A stretch of DNA of 64,000 nucleotides from an uncultured Parafilimonas sp. GTDB lineage: Bacteria > Bacteroidota > Bacteroidia > Chitinophagales > Chitinophagaceae. Of the stretch, positions 35,229-43,547 are shown piece by piece. The stretch spans positions 1 through 64,000 of the forward strand of contig CAIRZB010000029.1 of assembly GCA_903882935.1 (NCBI GenBank). Reading direction: 5' to 3'. How positions within the stretch are numbered: the stretch's first letter is position 1; every line of letters begins with the position of its first letter. A program made the translations under genes and the position numbers. The notes beneath the pieces are model-generated. The model was not told where the DNA came from, ran no database searches, and saw only the letters and a program-made list of their open reading frames with translations.

Positions 35229-37430
35229 CTAATAATGCATCAGTTTCTGCACATAGTCACCCAGCCGCCCTTTTGCCATATAATTTTTTTCCAGTTCAAT
35301 ATTAAAAGGTATCGGTGTGTCTAACGAAGCACAGCGCATTACAGGCGCGTCCAGCAAGGCAAAACAATGCTCGCCTATCCAAGCTGCCACCTCGCCGCCA
35401 ATGCCGCCAGTAAGGCTGTCTTCGTGCAATAGCAATACCTTGCCTGTGCGTGCCACACAAGCCCTGACAGCCTCGTAGTCAAGCGGCAACAGCGTGCGCA
35501 GGTCTAGTATGTCAAAGCTAATTTCCTGATGCTGTTCGGCGTATTCCGTGGCCCAATGCACCCCTGCACCGTAGGTAATAATGCTTATGTCGGTACCCCG
35601 GCTTACTTCCCTAGCTTTGCCAATTTCCACGGCATAAAAGGCTTCGGGCACATCGCCGCTCACGCTGCGGTATAACGCCTTGTGCTCAAAATAAATAACT
35701 GGGTTGGGGTCGTTTATGGCTGCAATTAGCAGCCCTTTTGCATCTTCGGGTGTGGATGGGTACACCACCTTTAAACCGGGCGTATGTACAAACCAAGCCT
35801 CATTGCTTTGGGAATGAAAGGGGCCAGCCCCCACGCCGCCGCCAGTGGGCATGCGAATTACTACATCGGCATGCTGCCCCCATCGGTAGTGTATTTTGGC
35901 CAGGTTGTTTATTATTTGGTTAAAGCCAACGGTGGCAAAGTCGGCAAACTGCATTTCCATCATGCTTTTAAAACCCTCCAGGCTAAGGCCGAGCGCAGTG
36001 CCTACGATCGCGCTTTCGCAAAGGGGGGTGTTGCGCACACGGCTTTTGCCAAATTGCTCCACAAAGCCCTCTGTAATTTTAAAGGCGCCGCCGTACTCGG
36101 CAATATCTTGCCCCATTAAAATTAGGTTGTCATGCTGCTGCATGCATTGCCAAAGCCCCTCCTTAATGGCGTCGATGTAGCGGAGGTTTTTACGGCGTGA
36201 ATCGTGAAACGGCAATCGTGAATCGTGAGTCGTGAAACGTGAATCGTGAAGATGTGGTAAATTTACTGTTTCACCATTCATGTTTGCCCTTTCCTCAATG
36301 ACGATTGACGATTCACGATTGACGTTTCCCGTTTCATCATTGACGATTGACGATTCACGATTGACGTTTCCCGTTTCCTCAATGACGATTGACGATTGAC
36401 GATTGACGTTTCCCGTTTCCTCATTGACGTTTCCCGTTTCATATTTCACGTCCCGCGCGTACACATCCCTCAGTTCCTCATCAGTATCCGGATGGATAGC
36501 GGTTGTTTTATTGGCCAGCTCCAGCTCTTTTTCAATCAGCTGCTTAACATCATTGCGGATGATTTCTATCGAAACCTCGTTCAGTACATTTATTCGGATA
36601 AGGTATTCTTCAAAATTCTTAATCGGGTCTTTCTCTGCCCATGCGTCAAGCAGTTCCTTAGGCACATATTTGGTGCCGCTGGCTTCCTCATGCCCCCGCA
36701 TCCTAAAGGTGGTGCATTCCACCAAAAACGGTTTTTGCTCCCGTATGCAAAACTCGCGTACGCCAGCAAGTGTGTCTATTACCGTTAATATGTTGTTGCC
36801 GTCAATCTTAACGCCGGCCATACCATAGCCTTTTGCCTTGTCAACCAGGTTTTCGCAGCGGTATTGTTCGCTAACGGGTGTGCTTAGGCTGTACCCATTG
36901 TTTTCTATCAAAAAAATCACTGGAAGGTCCCAAACAGCAGCCACATTCAACGCCTCATGAAAATCGCCCTCGCTGGTGCCGCCCTCTCCGCTAAATGCCA
37001 GGGACACCTTGTTTTCTTGCCTTAGTTTATATGCCAAGGCCACACCGTCGGCTAGGGCCAACTGGGGGCCAAGATGGCTTATCATGCCGCAAATGTGGTG
37101 TTCGCGGCTGCCAAAATGAAAGCTGCGCTCCCTGCCCTTGCTATAGCCCTCGAGGTTGCCCTGCCACTGCATAAAAAGCTTGTGCAAAGGCATGTTACGG
37201 GTGGTAAAAACACCCAAGTTGCGGTGCAGGGGCATAATCCATTCGTCGTCTTGCAGGGCAATGGCAGCACCCACGGCAATGGCCTCTTGCCCAATGCCGC
37301 TAAACCACTTGCTTATTTTGCCTTGCCGCAGCAAAACCAGCATTTTTTCTTCTATCAACCTTGGTAACAGAAGCTTTTTGTATATAGAAAGCAGTTCTAT
37401 GGTGGCAAGCCCTTTTTTATTAAATTGCAT
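35229..37430 (-). CDS. 2-oxoacid dehydrogenase E1, fused alpha and beta subunits
   Basis: A 733-residue thiamine-diphosphate enzyme. The alpha part (about 1-325) contains MPLHRNLGVF, AFSGEGGTSEGDFHEALN and the cofactor site VIFLIENNGYSLSTPVSEQY; the beta part (from about 415) contains GQDIAEYGGAFKITEG, TPLCESAIVGTALG and a C-terminal LHEDSLTGGIGGEVAAWI. It decarboxylates a branched-chain 2-oxoacid or pyruvate for an E2/E3 complex encoded elsewhere. Between the halves lies an approximately 83-residue Asn/Ser/Glu-rich stretch of 14-residue repeats (ETGNVNRESSIV-type) derived from a nucleotide repeat. It converges on the archaemetzincin gene. Confidence 0.92.
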   Translation of the reverse strand: MQFNKKGLATIELLSIYKKLLLPRLIEEKMLVLLRQGKISKWFSGIGQEAIAVGAAIALQDDEWIMPLHRNLGVFTTRNMPLHKLFMQWQGNLEGYSKGRERSFHFGSREHHICGMISHLGPQLALADGVALAYKLRQENKVSLAFSGEGGTSEGDFHEALNVAAVWDLPVIFLIENNGYSLSTPVSEQYRCENLVDKAKGYGMAGVKIDGNNILTVIDTLAGVREFCIREQKPFLVECTTFRMRGHEEASGTKYVPKELLDAWAEKDPIKNFEEYLIRINVLNEVSIEIIRNDVKQLIEKELELANKTTAIHPDTDEELRDVYARDVKYETGNVNEETGNVNRQSSIVIEETGNVNRESSIVNDETGNVNRESSIVIEERANMNGETVNLPHLHDSRFTTHDSRLPFHDSRRKNLRYIDAIKEGLWQCMQQHDNLILMGQDIAEYGGAFKITEGFVEQFGKSRVRNTPLCESAIVGTALGLSLEGFKSMMEMQFADFATVGFNQIINNLAKIHYRWGQHADVVIRMPTGGGVGAGPFHSQSNEAWFVHTPGLKVVYPSTPEDAKGLLIAAINDPNPVIYFEHKALYRSVSGDVPEAFYAVEIGKAREVSRGTDISIITYGAGVHWATEYAEQHQEISFDILDLRTLLPLDYEAVRACVARTGKVLLLHEDSLTGGIGGEVAAWIGEHCFALLDAPVMRCASLDTPIPFNIELEKNYMAKGRLGDYVQKLMHY
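36197..36446. repeat. 42-bp tandem repeat within the E1 fusion linker
   Basis: Plus-strand units of ATTGACGATTGACGATTCAC then GATTGACGTTTCCCGTTTC, about 42 bp (14 codons) each, in three or so tandem copies plus partial units. The left side has GTGAATCGTGAAACGGC units in the opposite orientation. The same motif occurs in pyrD (46611-46641), between 47111 and 47377, and faintly near 15742-15770 and 42470-42496. Confidence 0.8.
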
Positions 37431-37519
37431 GGAGCCAACAAATTTGTACCTGCTAAGGTAGCGGTTAATAAATCAAAGAAATCCCTAATTTATAGGGTAA
37501 CAGAAGCATAAAATATAGA

Positions 37520-37527
37520 TACCTTTG
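37520..37527 (+). promoter_or_regulatory. Predicted promoter of the TPR histidine kinase gene
   Basis: TACCTTTG, a match to the TAnnTTTG -7 consensus, 28 bp before the ATG. No clear -33 TTG is seen at the usual distance. Confidence 0.4.
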
Positions 37528-37555
37528 AAATTGGCCTGTCAAACTAAACCCGTTT

Positions 37556-39631
37556 ATGAAAGTACTACACCGTGTTTTTTACGCTGTATTGGCAATTTGG
37601 GGCATAACAACTTTGACGCAGGGGTGTAAGCCAAATAAAAAACAACCCCCACCGCAGTATTTTTTTGCATTTATGGACAGTGTGTTTAAGGACACCAAAA
37701 ATGCTGAGGGTTCCATAAAAGTGGTTGACTCGTTATTCCGGGTTTACCCAAATGCCGGTGTTGATTGTAAGTTTGAATTTTATGGCGATGCCATATATGT
37801 GTACTACTTTTTAAAAAAGAATTACCCGATGGCCATGCGGTACACCGACAGCCAATTGCTGTTGTTACGCGGCAACCCCCACATAGGCAATTATTACAAA
37901 ATGTATTCGGATGCTTACATAAGTAAAGCCGATATACTATTTAATACCGGTGATTATGAAGGTGCCACCGAATACCTGTTTCAAGCCAAAGTGGCTGCAG
38001 AAAAAAGCCTAGACCCCTGCGCCTACTCGTTGCTTAGCTACAGGCTTGGTATGGTTATGTATAAAAGCAACCATTTTGCTGATGCGACGCAGTATTTTAA
38101 GCAGGCATTCGGCCAAATGGCCGGTTGCGGCGAAAACTTTGGCTACTTTTATAAAAGGCAGAATATGCTAAATTATACCGCCCTATGCTACAATAACACG
38201 GGTATGCCAGACAGTGCATTAGCCTACTGTGCCAAAGCGTTGAACTACATGGCCGCTAACCAGCAACAATATACCAACCCCAAACAACGTATTAAAATTA
38301 ATGCCGCCGTGGCCTTAACCTACGGCAGCATGGCAAAAGCATTGACTGGTACCAACTATGCCAAAGCCGAAGCACTGTATAACAAAAGCATAGACACAAA
38401 CAGCCAGCCGGGCTACGATGCAAACGATGCCCTGCAAAACCAGATGGGGCTGGCAAGGTTATACTACCAAAAAAAGAACTTGCCAGCAATGTTACTTACC
38501 ATAAAACGCATTAAAATGGGTTTGGACACGCTTAAAAATACCTCGTTAAGCACCCAGCTGGCCCAGCTTGAATGGGAGTATTACGATGCGGCGAACAACA
38601 CCACGATGGCCTATACCCAATTAATGCGATACGATAAGCTTAAACAAGCAGATGCCGACAGCATGCGCCTAAACAAAACAGACGTTATGGAGAAAATGAA
38701 GCATTTGGAAGCTGAATACCAGTTAAACTTGCTTACCGAGGAAAATAAACTAAAACAGGTTTACTTGGCGGCCGCTTTGTTAGGTATTGTGTTGGCCGCA
38801 ATAATAATGGTGCTATTATTGCGTAATTGGCGCTGGGAAAAAAATAATACTGCCGTATTAACAAGCCTAAACAACAAAGTACAGCAACAAAACAACGAAT
38901 TGCAAGATGCATTTGCCGAATTGGAAAACCAGAATAACGACAAAGACCGAATTTTAGGGGTGATGGCGCACGATTTGCGTAACCCTATAGCTGGCATAAA
39001 CAGTTTAATAGAATTGGTTATGGCAGAGCAGTTTTACGGTAAAGACCAACTGGACCCAATTTTTGGCCTAATACAAAATGCTTGCACCAGCAGCCTGGCC
39101 TTAGTGAACGAAACACTTGAGTTTGCAACCCATAAAACCGATGCGCAAAACGCACCGGCGCAGCTATTTAACGTAAACATGGTGGCCGCCAACTGTGTTA
39201 AACTGATGCAGTTTAAGGCCCAGGGGAAAAAACAGAAAATACTGTTAAGTATTACGCAAATGCCCGCCATTGTTTTGGGAGACCCCGCCAAACTTTGGCG
39301 CGTATTAAGTAACCTAATTACCAATGCAGTTAAATTTAGCCCGGCTGGCAGCAAAATATACATAAGCACACAGATTGTTGGAAATGAAGTGCAGGTTACT
39401 GTTAAAGATGAGGGCATCGGTATACCCGACCACATAAAACTATACATATTTGATGCATATAGCCAAGCCAAAAGGCCGGGTACTAACGGAGAAAAACCAT
39501 TTGGCATCGGCCTATCAATTTGTAAACAAATTATAGAAAGCTTTAACGGAAAAATTTGGTTTGAAAGTGAAGACGGAAATGGAACGGTTTTTTATTTTAA
39601 CTTACCTACACAAAATATAGTAAACACGTAA
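37556..39631 (+). CDS. TPR-containing sensor histidine kinase
   Basis: A 691-residue kinase. An N-terminal signal/lipoprotein-like sequence (cysteine in TLTQGCKP) precedes periplasmic tetratricopeptide-type repeats (about 40-390). One membrane helix (QVYLAAALLGIVLAAIIMVL, about 400-420) leads into a coiled coil, the HisKA domain with GVMAHDLRNPIAGINSLIE (phospho-acceptor H472) and a HATPase domain (NLITNAVKFSPAG, DEGIGIPDHI, GIGLSICKQII). It should autophosphorylate in response to an extracytoplasmic signal. No response regulator is adjacent, so it is an orphan kinase. A TACCTTTG box lies upstream. Confidence 0.92.
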   Translation: MKVLHRVFYAVLAIWGITTLTQGCKPNKKQPPPQYFFAFMDSVFKDTKNAEGSIKVVDSLFRVYPNAGVDCKFEFYGDAIYVYYFLKKNYPMAMRYTDSQLLLLRGNPHIGNYYKMYSDAYISKADILFNTGDYEGATEYLFQAKVAAEKSLDPCAYSLLSYRLGMVMYKSNHFADATQYFKQAFGQMAGCGENFGYFYKRQNMLNYTALCYNNTGMPDSALAYCAKALNYMAANQQQYTNPKQRIKINAAVALTYGSMAKALTGTNYAKAEALYNKSIDTNSQPGYDANDALQNQMGLARLYYQKKNLPAMLLTIKRIKMGLDTLKNTSLSTQLAQLEWEYYDAANNTTMAYTQLMRYDKLKQADADSMRLNKTDVMEKMKHLEAEYQLNLLTEENKLKQVYLAAALLGIVLAAIIMVLLLRNWRWEKNNTAVLTSLNNKVQQQNNELQDAFAELENQNNDKDRILGVMAHDLRNPIAGINSLIELVMAEQFYGKDQLDPIFGLIQNACTSSLALVNETLEFATHKTDAQNAPAQLFNVNMVAANCVKLMQFKAQGKKQKILLSITQMPAIVLGDPAKLWRVLSNLITNAVKFSPAGSKIYISTQIVGNEVQVTVKDEGIGIPDHIKLYIFDAYSQAKRPGTNGEKPFGIGLSICKQIIESFNGKIWFESEDGNGTVFYFNLPTQNIVNT

Positions 39632-39762
39632 AAAACTATTGTTGCCGTTATAACAACAATACACTTTAGTTACAATGTAAACTTACAAACCCAAAAGTGC
39701 ATTTTTTTAGCACTGAAACAATTACCTAAAAATATTTTTTAAAATAATTGTAAAAAAACTTG

Positions 39763-39791
39763 TTGATACAATAAAAAGAATTCTATTTTTG
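39763..39791 (+). promoter_or_regulatory. Strong predicted promoter of the short-ORF cassette
   Basis: TTG (39763-39765), 18 bp, then TATTTTTG (39784-39791), a good TTG/TAnnTTTG pair. It reads into the short ORF at 39817. Confidence 0.65.
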
Positions 39792-39816
39792 CAACGAAAA
39801 CAAAATTATAAACAGT

Positions 39817-39912
39817 ATGCAAATGCGCAACATACATATCGCAACAAAAGGATGCTTTAGTTCAATACAGGACTATACCATTCGCGGGGCATACCATGCT
39901 GTAGAAAAGTAA
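39817..39912 (+). CDS. Short leader-like ORF 1 (31 residues)
   Basis: ATG to TAA encodes MQMRNIHIATKGCFSSIQDY followed by TIRGAYHAVEK. A good promoter lies 26 bp upstream and a terminator 23 bp downstream. The codons for IRGA contain GCGGGGC (39884-39890), the same seven bases as the right arm of the terminator, so the ORF could pair with the left arm and act as an antiterminator. Together these features look like a translated leader or attenuator, or a small peptide gene. No downstream operon follows directly. No family was recognised. Confidence 0.5.
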   Translation: MQMRNIHIATKGCFSSIQDYTIRGAYHAVEK

Positions 39913-39934
39913 AACTAAAAACTTACTATAACAC

Positions 39935-39963
39935 AAAAGCCCCGCACAACAGCGGGGCTTTTT
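39935..39963 (+). terminator. Terminator 1 of the short-ORF region
   Basis: AAAAGCCCCGC pairs with GCGGGGCTTTTT around an ACAACA loop. A competing upstream GCGGGGC (39884-39890) makes this a possible attenuator. Confidence 0.85.
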
Positions 39964-40103
39964 GTTTGCGGCAAGTGGAGAGATAAACATGGATATAGCA
40001 CTGTTTAAAAAACATACAAGCAACAAACAGCAATGGCATTCGGGCTTAAATACCCGCGCAGGCAGTGGTATGCCCAAACAAAATATAAACATAATACCGT
40101 GGT

Positions 40104-40160
40104 GTGCTGAAACGTAATATACACAAATGTTTCAGCAGGTGTAAGCCCCGCGGTATGTAG
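40104..40160 (+). CDS. Short leader-like ORF 2 (18 residues, GTG start)
   Basis: The frame encodes VLKRNIHKCFSRCKPRGM (GTG read as Met). It shares RNIH, CFS and RG in the same order with short ORF 1. Its end overlaps the left arm of the second terminator. A different, longer frame in the same cassette (39989-40117, ATG start, 42 residues) is also open; which is translated cannot be decided. A 9-bp hairpin, TGCTGAAAC with GTTTCAGCA (40105-40137), lies across it. Confidence 0.3.
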   Translation: MLKRNIHKCFSRCKPRGM

Positions 40161-40178
40161 ATGCCGCGGGGCTTTTTG
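40143..40178 (+). terminator. Terminator 2 of the short-ORF region
   Basis: AAGCCCCGCGG pairs with CCGCGGGGCTT and is followed by TTTTGTTTG. An upstream ATACCGTGG (40094-40102) can pair with CCGCGGTAT (40148-40156), giving an alternative structure as in cassette 1. Confidence 0.85.
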
Positions 40179-40224
40179 TTTGTGGTAATGTATGGACGTT
40201 TGAACGGATAAGTTTAGTTATGTG

Positions 40225-40250
40225 GTGCAACATGTTGAATGATGTTGCAC
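40225..40250. other. Perfect inverted repeat
   Basis: GTGCAACAT and ATGTTGCAC, 9-bp arms with an 8-bp spacer. It could be an operator or a hairpin; nothing else in 40179-40398 was recognised apart from a CCCATT/AATGGG inverted repeat near 40331-40347. Confidence 0.4.
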
Positions 40251-40398
40251 GTGTTGAAGAGGGCAATATTTAATGGATGGCCCTAGCGAAAACTTTGTAA
40301 CAGTTGGTAAAAACATAATTTTTTTTATGTCCCATTTTGCCAATGGGATGTAGTGGCGGTATATACATATTTAGGTGGATGTAAAAAATATTAGATGC

Positions 40399-40456
40399 AG
40401 AAAAGGAGGAATAAGCGACCCTGTTTCTACAGGGATGCTTTTTAAAAAAAGGAGGT
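40399..40456 (+). promoter_or_regulatory. Leader with two GGAGG sites and a hairpin
   Basis: A GGAGG at about 40405, a CCCTGT/ACAGGG hairpin (40419-40434) followed by CTTTTT, then AAAAAAAGGAGG ending just before the ATG at 40463. Perfect Shine-Dalgarno sequences are rare elsewhere in this window. The U-run can pair with the A-run next to the second site, so accessibility may be controlled. Confidence 0.4.
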
Positions 40457-40462
40457 ATTAAG

Positions 40463-40840
40463 ATGAGAAATTTAGCAGGTTGTAGAAAAGAAATCGGTGG
40501 GTATGATGCTTTTTTATACGAGAAAATTTCTGAACCACGATTTGTCCGAGGGACTCCTCTGGAGGGCAGATTATAAAGATTACGAGGATTGTATTAGTCC
40601 CTCATTTATTCTGGAATGTTGACGATGATGCTACATAGAGGTTGGGTAAGCGAAGATGAAAATATAAAAGCAATGTTGGCAGATGGATTCGATGCTTTTA
40701 AAAATAGAGTAGTGAACCGCATATACAACGAACATAAGAACGAACTTTCACTTAACCTTTGCCCCAAATGCGGTAAAATAGCAAGAACACCTTTGGCAAA
40801 GCAATGCAGGTTTTGCTTTTATGATTGGCATTCGGCATAG
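40463..40840 (+). pseudogene. Doubly frameshifted zinc-ribbon protein gene
   Basis: Three frame pieces join into one sensible protein of about 125 residues: MRNLAGCRKEIGGYDAFLYE (frame of 40463), then LNHDLSEGLLWRADYKDYED and CISPSFILEC in the next frame, then MMLHRGWVSEDENIKAMLAD back in the first frame. It ends with a zinc ribbon, CPKCGKIARTPLAKQCRFCF. One extra T near 40527-40529 and one missing T near 40619 restore a continuous frame, so the two shifts compensate. The layout resembles a small Bacteroidota family of unknown function. It is a pseudogene or contains base errors; the zinc-ribbon part alone remains open from 40616. Confidence 0.6.
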
Positions 40841-40962
40841 CTGAAAAACATTCCGACAGCACACGAGTGCGACGCCCGTCCGAACGGCCAGCCGGGCGGG
40901 CAACAAAAGCCTCATAGAACCCCAACTGTGTGGCTCAAAAAGAAATTAAAGTAAAAAACAAT

Positions 40963-40988
40963 GCCCCCCTTTAGGGGATGGGGGCGCG
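40963..40988. repeat. Dispersed C-rich palindromic repeat before rtcB
   Basis: GCCCCCCTTTAGGGGATGGG plus GGCGCG, nearly identical to the right arm inside the ABC transporter gene. It ends 11 bp before the rtcB ATG. An upstream ATG at 40961 starts inside this copy, so it is not a likely start. Confidence 0.65.
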
Positions 40989-40999
40989 ACTTGGGGTTT

Positions 41000-42460
41000 A
41001 TGAAACTACAAATACGAGGAAAAGACATTCGCGCGATAGGATATCCGGAAGCGCCGGTTATTAGCGTGGCAATGAACATAATGGAGAAGCATTATAAGCA
41101 CTCCACATTAGAGGAAGCGCTGGAGGTTTTAAAGCAGGTGCTTGAAAGCCCTGCCACTTACCAAACCGATGAAGTGTTGGGTAAAATAGCAGACTTGTTG
41201 ATGGAGAAAGAAGAAAAAGAGGCAAGTCAGGTGGAGCTAAATGTCAGCGGTATAGATTACAACGTGTTTGGCGCCGCGCATATTGAGCAGGGAGCCATGC
41301 ACCAAATGAATGCCGCGGCCAAACTGCCCGTGGCGGTGGCTGGGGCATTAATGCCCGATGCACACGCTGGGTACGGACTGCCTATTGGTGGCGTGCTGGC
41401 AACGGAAAACGCGGTTATACCCTACGGGGTAGGGGTGGATATTGGCTGCCGTATGTGCCTAAGTGTGTTTGACATAGATGTGAAAGACCTGGATGGAAAA
41501 GAGAAATTCTTTACCCGGGAACTGATTGAAGCCACCCTGTTTGGCAGCGGCGTGCAGTTTAAAGAGCCGGAAGACGACGCCGTGATGGAACACAAGGCCT
41601 TTAACGAAATTGAGCTGCTGAAAGGCCTGCATGGCCGTGCATGGCGGCAGTTGGGTACCAGCGGTAGCGGTAACCATTTTGCGGAGTTTGGGGTGGTTGA
41701 GATTGCCGAAAAAGATGCCGTAATGGGTGTTGAGGCGGGTACATACCTTGGGTTGTTAACACACAGCGGCAGCCGTGCCTTGGGTGCCAATATTGCCGTG
41801 CACTACACCAAAATAGCCAAGGATAAGCGTAGGCTTCCGCAGGAGGCGGCTAACCTTGCCTGGCTTAACCTGGATGAAGAAGCCGGTATGGAATACTGGA
41901 TTGCCATGAACCTTGCCGGTGATTATGCTTCGGCATGCCACCACATTATTCATGCAAAAATTGCCAAGCAGCTGGGTCGCCAGCCTTTGAAAATGGTGGA
42001 AAACCACCACAACTTTGCCTGGAAGGAAATGTACAACGGCCGCGAGGTTATTGTGCACCGTAAAGGCGCCACACCAGCCGGTAAGGATGTATTGGGTATT
42101 ATACCCGGCAGCATGACGGCACCCGGCTTTATCGTTAAGGGTAAAGGCGAGGTGGCTTCGGTAAACTCGGCATCGCACGGTGCCGGGCGTAAAATGAGCC
42201 GTACCGCCGCGTTAAACTCCATCACGCACAAGGCGTTGAAGGACATACTGCAAAAACATGATGTAAAGCTTATTGGCGGCGGCCTTGACGAAGCACCTTT
42301 TGCCTACAAGGATATTGACGTGGTGATGCAGGCGCAGCAAAACCTGGTGGATATTGTTGGTAAATTTACACCCAAAATTGTGCGTATGTGCGGAGACAAG
42401 CCTAAAACACACATGAACCACAAACGCCTGAAAGAAGACAGCGTGATGGAGGGGGAATGA
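41000..42460 (+). CDS. rtcB: RtcB family RNA ligase
   Basis: A 486-residue protein of the RtcB family. Metal- and GTP-site motifs are visible: MPDAHAGYGLPIGGVLA, GVGVDIGCRMCLSVF (conserved Asp and Cys), GTSGSGNHFAEFG, THSGSRALGANIA, ENHHNFAWKEM and the guanylylated-histidine region NSASHGAGRKMSRTAA. The family joins 2',3'-cyclic phosphate or 3'-phosphate RNA ends to 5'-OH ends in RNA repair or tRNA splicing. No archease gene or RtcA/RtcR partner lies nearby. The start (MKLQIRGKDIRAIG) follows the repeat at 40963. Confidence 0.93.
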   Translation: MKLQIRGKDIRAIGYPEAPVISVAMNIMEKHYKHSTLEEALEVLKQVLESPATYQTDEVLGKIADLLMEKEEKEASQVELNVSGIDYNVFGAAHIEQGAMHQMNAAAKLPVAVAGALMPDAHAGYGLPIGGVLATENAVIPYGVGVDIGCRMCLSVFDIDVKDLDGKEKFFTRELIEATLFGSGVQFKEPEDDAVMEHKAFNEIELLKGLHGRAWRQLGTSGSGNHFAEFGVVEIAEKDAVMGVEAGTYLGLLTHSGSRALGANIAVHYTKIAKDKRRLPQEAANLAWLNLDEEAGMEYWIAMNLAGDYASACHHIIHAKIAKQLGRQPLKMVENHHNFAWKEMYNGREVIVHRKGATPAGKDVLGIIPGSMTAPGFIVKGKGEVASVNSASHGAGRKMSRTAALNSITHKALKDILQKHDVKLIGGGLDEAPFAYKDIDVVMQAQQNLVDIVGKFTPKIVRMCGDKPKTHMNHKRLKEDSVMEGE

Positions 42461-42531
42461 TTGACCTGAAAGGGCAATCGTGAAACGTGAATGGGACGCG
42501 GAGGCTGTTTTATTGCCCGTGTATAAATGCA

Positions 42532-42563
42532 AAGGCCTGTAAGTTTTTATGCTTACAGGCCTT
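42532..42563. terminator. Bidirectional terminator between rtcB and DUF2911 genes
   Basis: A perfect 12-bp stem, AAGGCCTGTAAG with CTTACAGGCCTT. It serves two convergent genes. A GTGAAACGTGAATGGG fragment of the repeat family lies just upstream (42470-42496). Confidence 0.8.
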
Positions 42564-42586
42564 CAGTTTTTAAGTGCCGAAACAGG

Positions 42587-43420
42587 CTATTGTAAACGCT
42601 TTATCAACTTCTCGTTCAGTGTCACATAATCAACATTGGGTGCTTTTTGGGCAAGTTCTATTGATTTTTTGGCAGTGGCAATGGCACCTGCTTTATCGCC
42701 CAGTTTCTCTTGTATTTGTGCTAGCAGGTAAAACATATAATATGCATCGGGGTTGGCTTCGGTGGCTTTTTGTGCCCAGGCTTTTGCCTTGGTAAGGTCT
42801 TTGCCGTTGTTAAAATAATAACCAGCCGCGGCAAAATAAGGCGGGTTGGCGCCAATTATGGCAGTGTCAATTTGTGCCATTACCTTGGTGTCTATATCAG
42901 TTTTAATACGCAGGGGAACGGCAGTATTTTCCCAAGTCATCCATAATGTGCAACTGGTAGGCAGCACATCGTCAATCTGCATGGTAAATGTTTCAACCGA
43001 ATGGCCAATGGTGGCAGGTTTTACCTCTACTTTTACCACATCGTTTTCTGGCTTGTAGGCCGCAGGGTTGGTAATGTCAAGCTGTTTGGTAATAATAACA
43101 GTCCAGTTGTCTTTACCTGGTATGGTTACCAAGCCATATTTGCCGGCGGCTATGTGTGTTTGGCCAATGGTAACATCATCCCCAAAAGTAATCGTGGTAG
43201 CACTGTTGGCACCTGTGCGCCAAACTTTGCCAAAAGGTACAAGGTCGCCAAATATTTTGCGGCCTTTTACACCCGGGCGGGAGTAGGAAATGTCAATCGC
43301 GGCCAGCCCAAACTGTTGGTGTATGGTTTGTGTGGGGCTTGGTGCGGGGGTGCTAATTTGGGCATGGCTTAAAACGGTAATGGCAACAAATGCTGCTGCA
43401 AGCAGTAAAACCTTCTTCAT
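42587..43420 (-). CDS. DUF2911 domain-containing secreted protein
   Basis: A 277-residue exported protein: signal peptide MKKVLLLAAAFVAITVLSHA, DUF2911 domain with IDISYSRPGVKGRKIFGDLV, PFGKVWRTGANSATTITFGD and a beta-rich body, then TPR-like helices at the C-terminus (YYFNNGKDLTKAKAWAQKAT, GDKAGAIATAKKSIELAQK). It should act in the periplasm; no activity is known for the family. The start at 43420 gives a proper signal peptide; the frame extends upstream to 43486 with an unlikely N-terminus. Confidence 0.9.
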   Translation of the reverse strand: MKKVLLLAAAFVAITVLSHAQISTPAPSPTQTIHQQFGLAAIDISYSRPGVKGRKIFGDLVPFGKVWRTGANSATTITFGDDVTIGQTHIAAGKYGLVTIPGKDNWTVIITKQLDITNPAAYKPENDVVKVEVKPATIGHSVETFTMQIDDVLPTSCTLWMTWENTAVPLRIKTDIDTKVMAQIDTAIIGANPPYFAAAGYYFNNGKDLTKAKAWAQKATEANPDAYYMFYLLAQIQEKLGDKAGAIATAKKSIELAQKAPNVDYVTLNEKLIKRLQ

Positions 43421-43547
43421 TGTTTGAGTATTTTGGGGCAAAAGTAAACAGAAAAAAATGGAAGAATTGTTATTAAAAAACAGCACTGATTAGGTCAGCT
43501 GATTAATAAAATGTTCGAAGTCACTTATGTAGCCTAAAGGTTCAGGC

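Noticed and set aside
36197-36446. CRISPR array in the 42-bp repeats
   Set aside because: The units are directly adjacent without unique spacers, are coding in frame, and no cas gene is near.
39989-40117. A 42-residue ATG frame in cassette 2
   Set aside because: Open and well placed, but its sequence has no similarity to ORF 1, while the overlapping GTG frame does; not called separately because translation cannot be decided.
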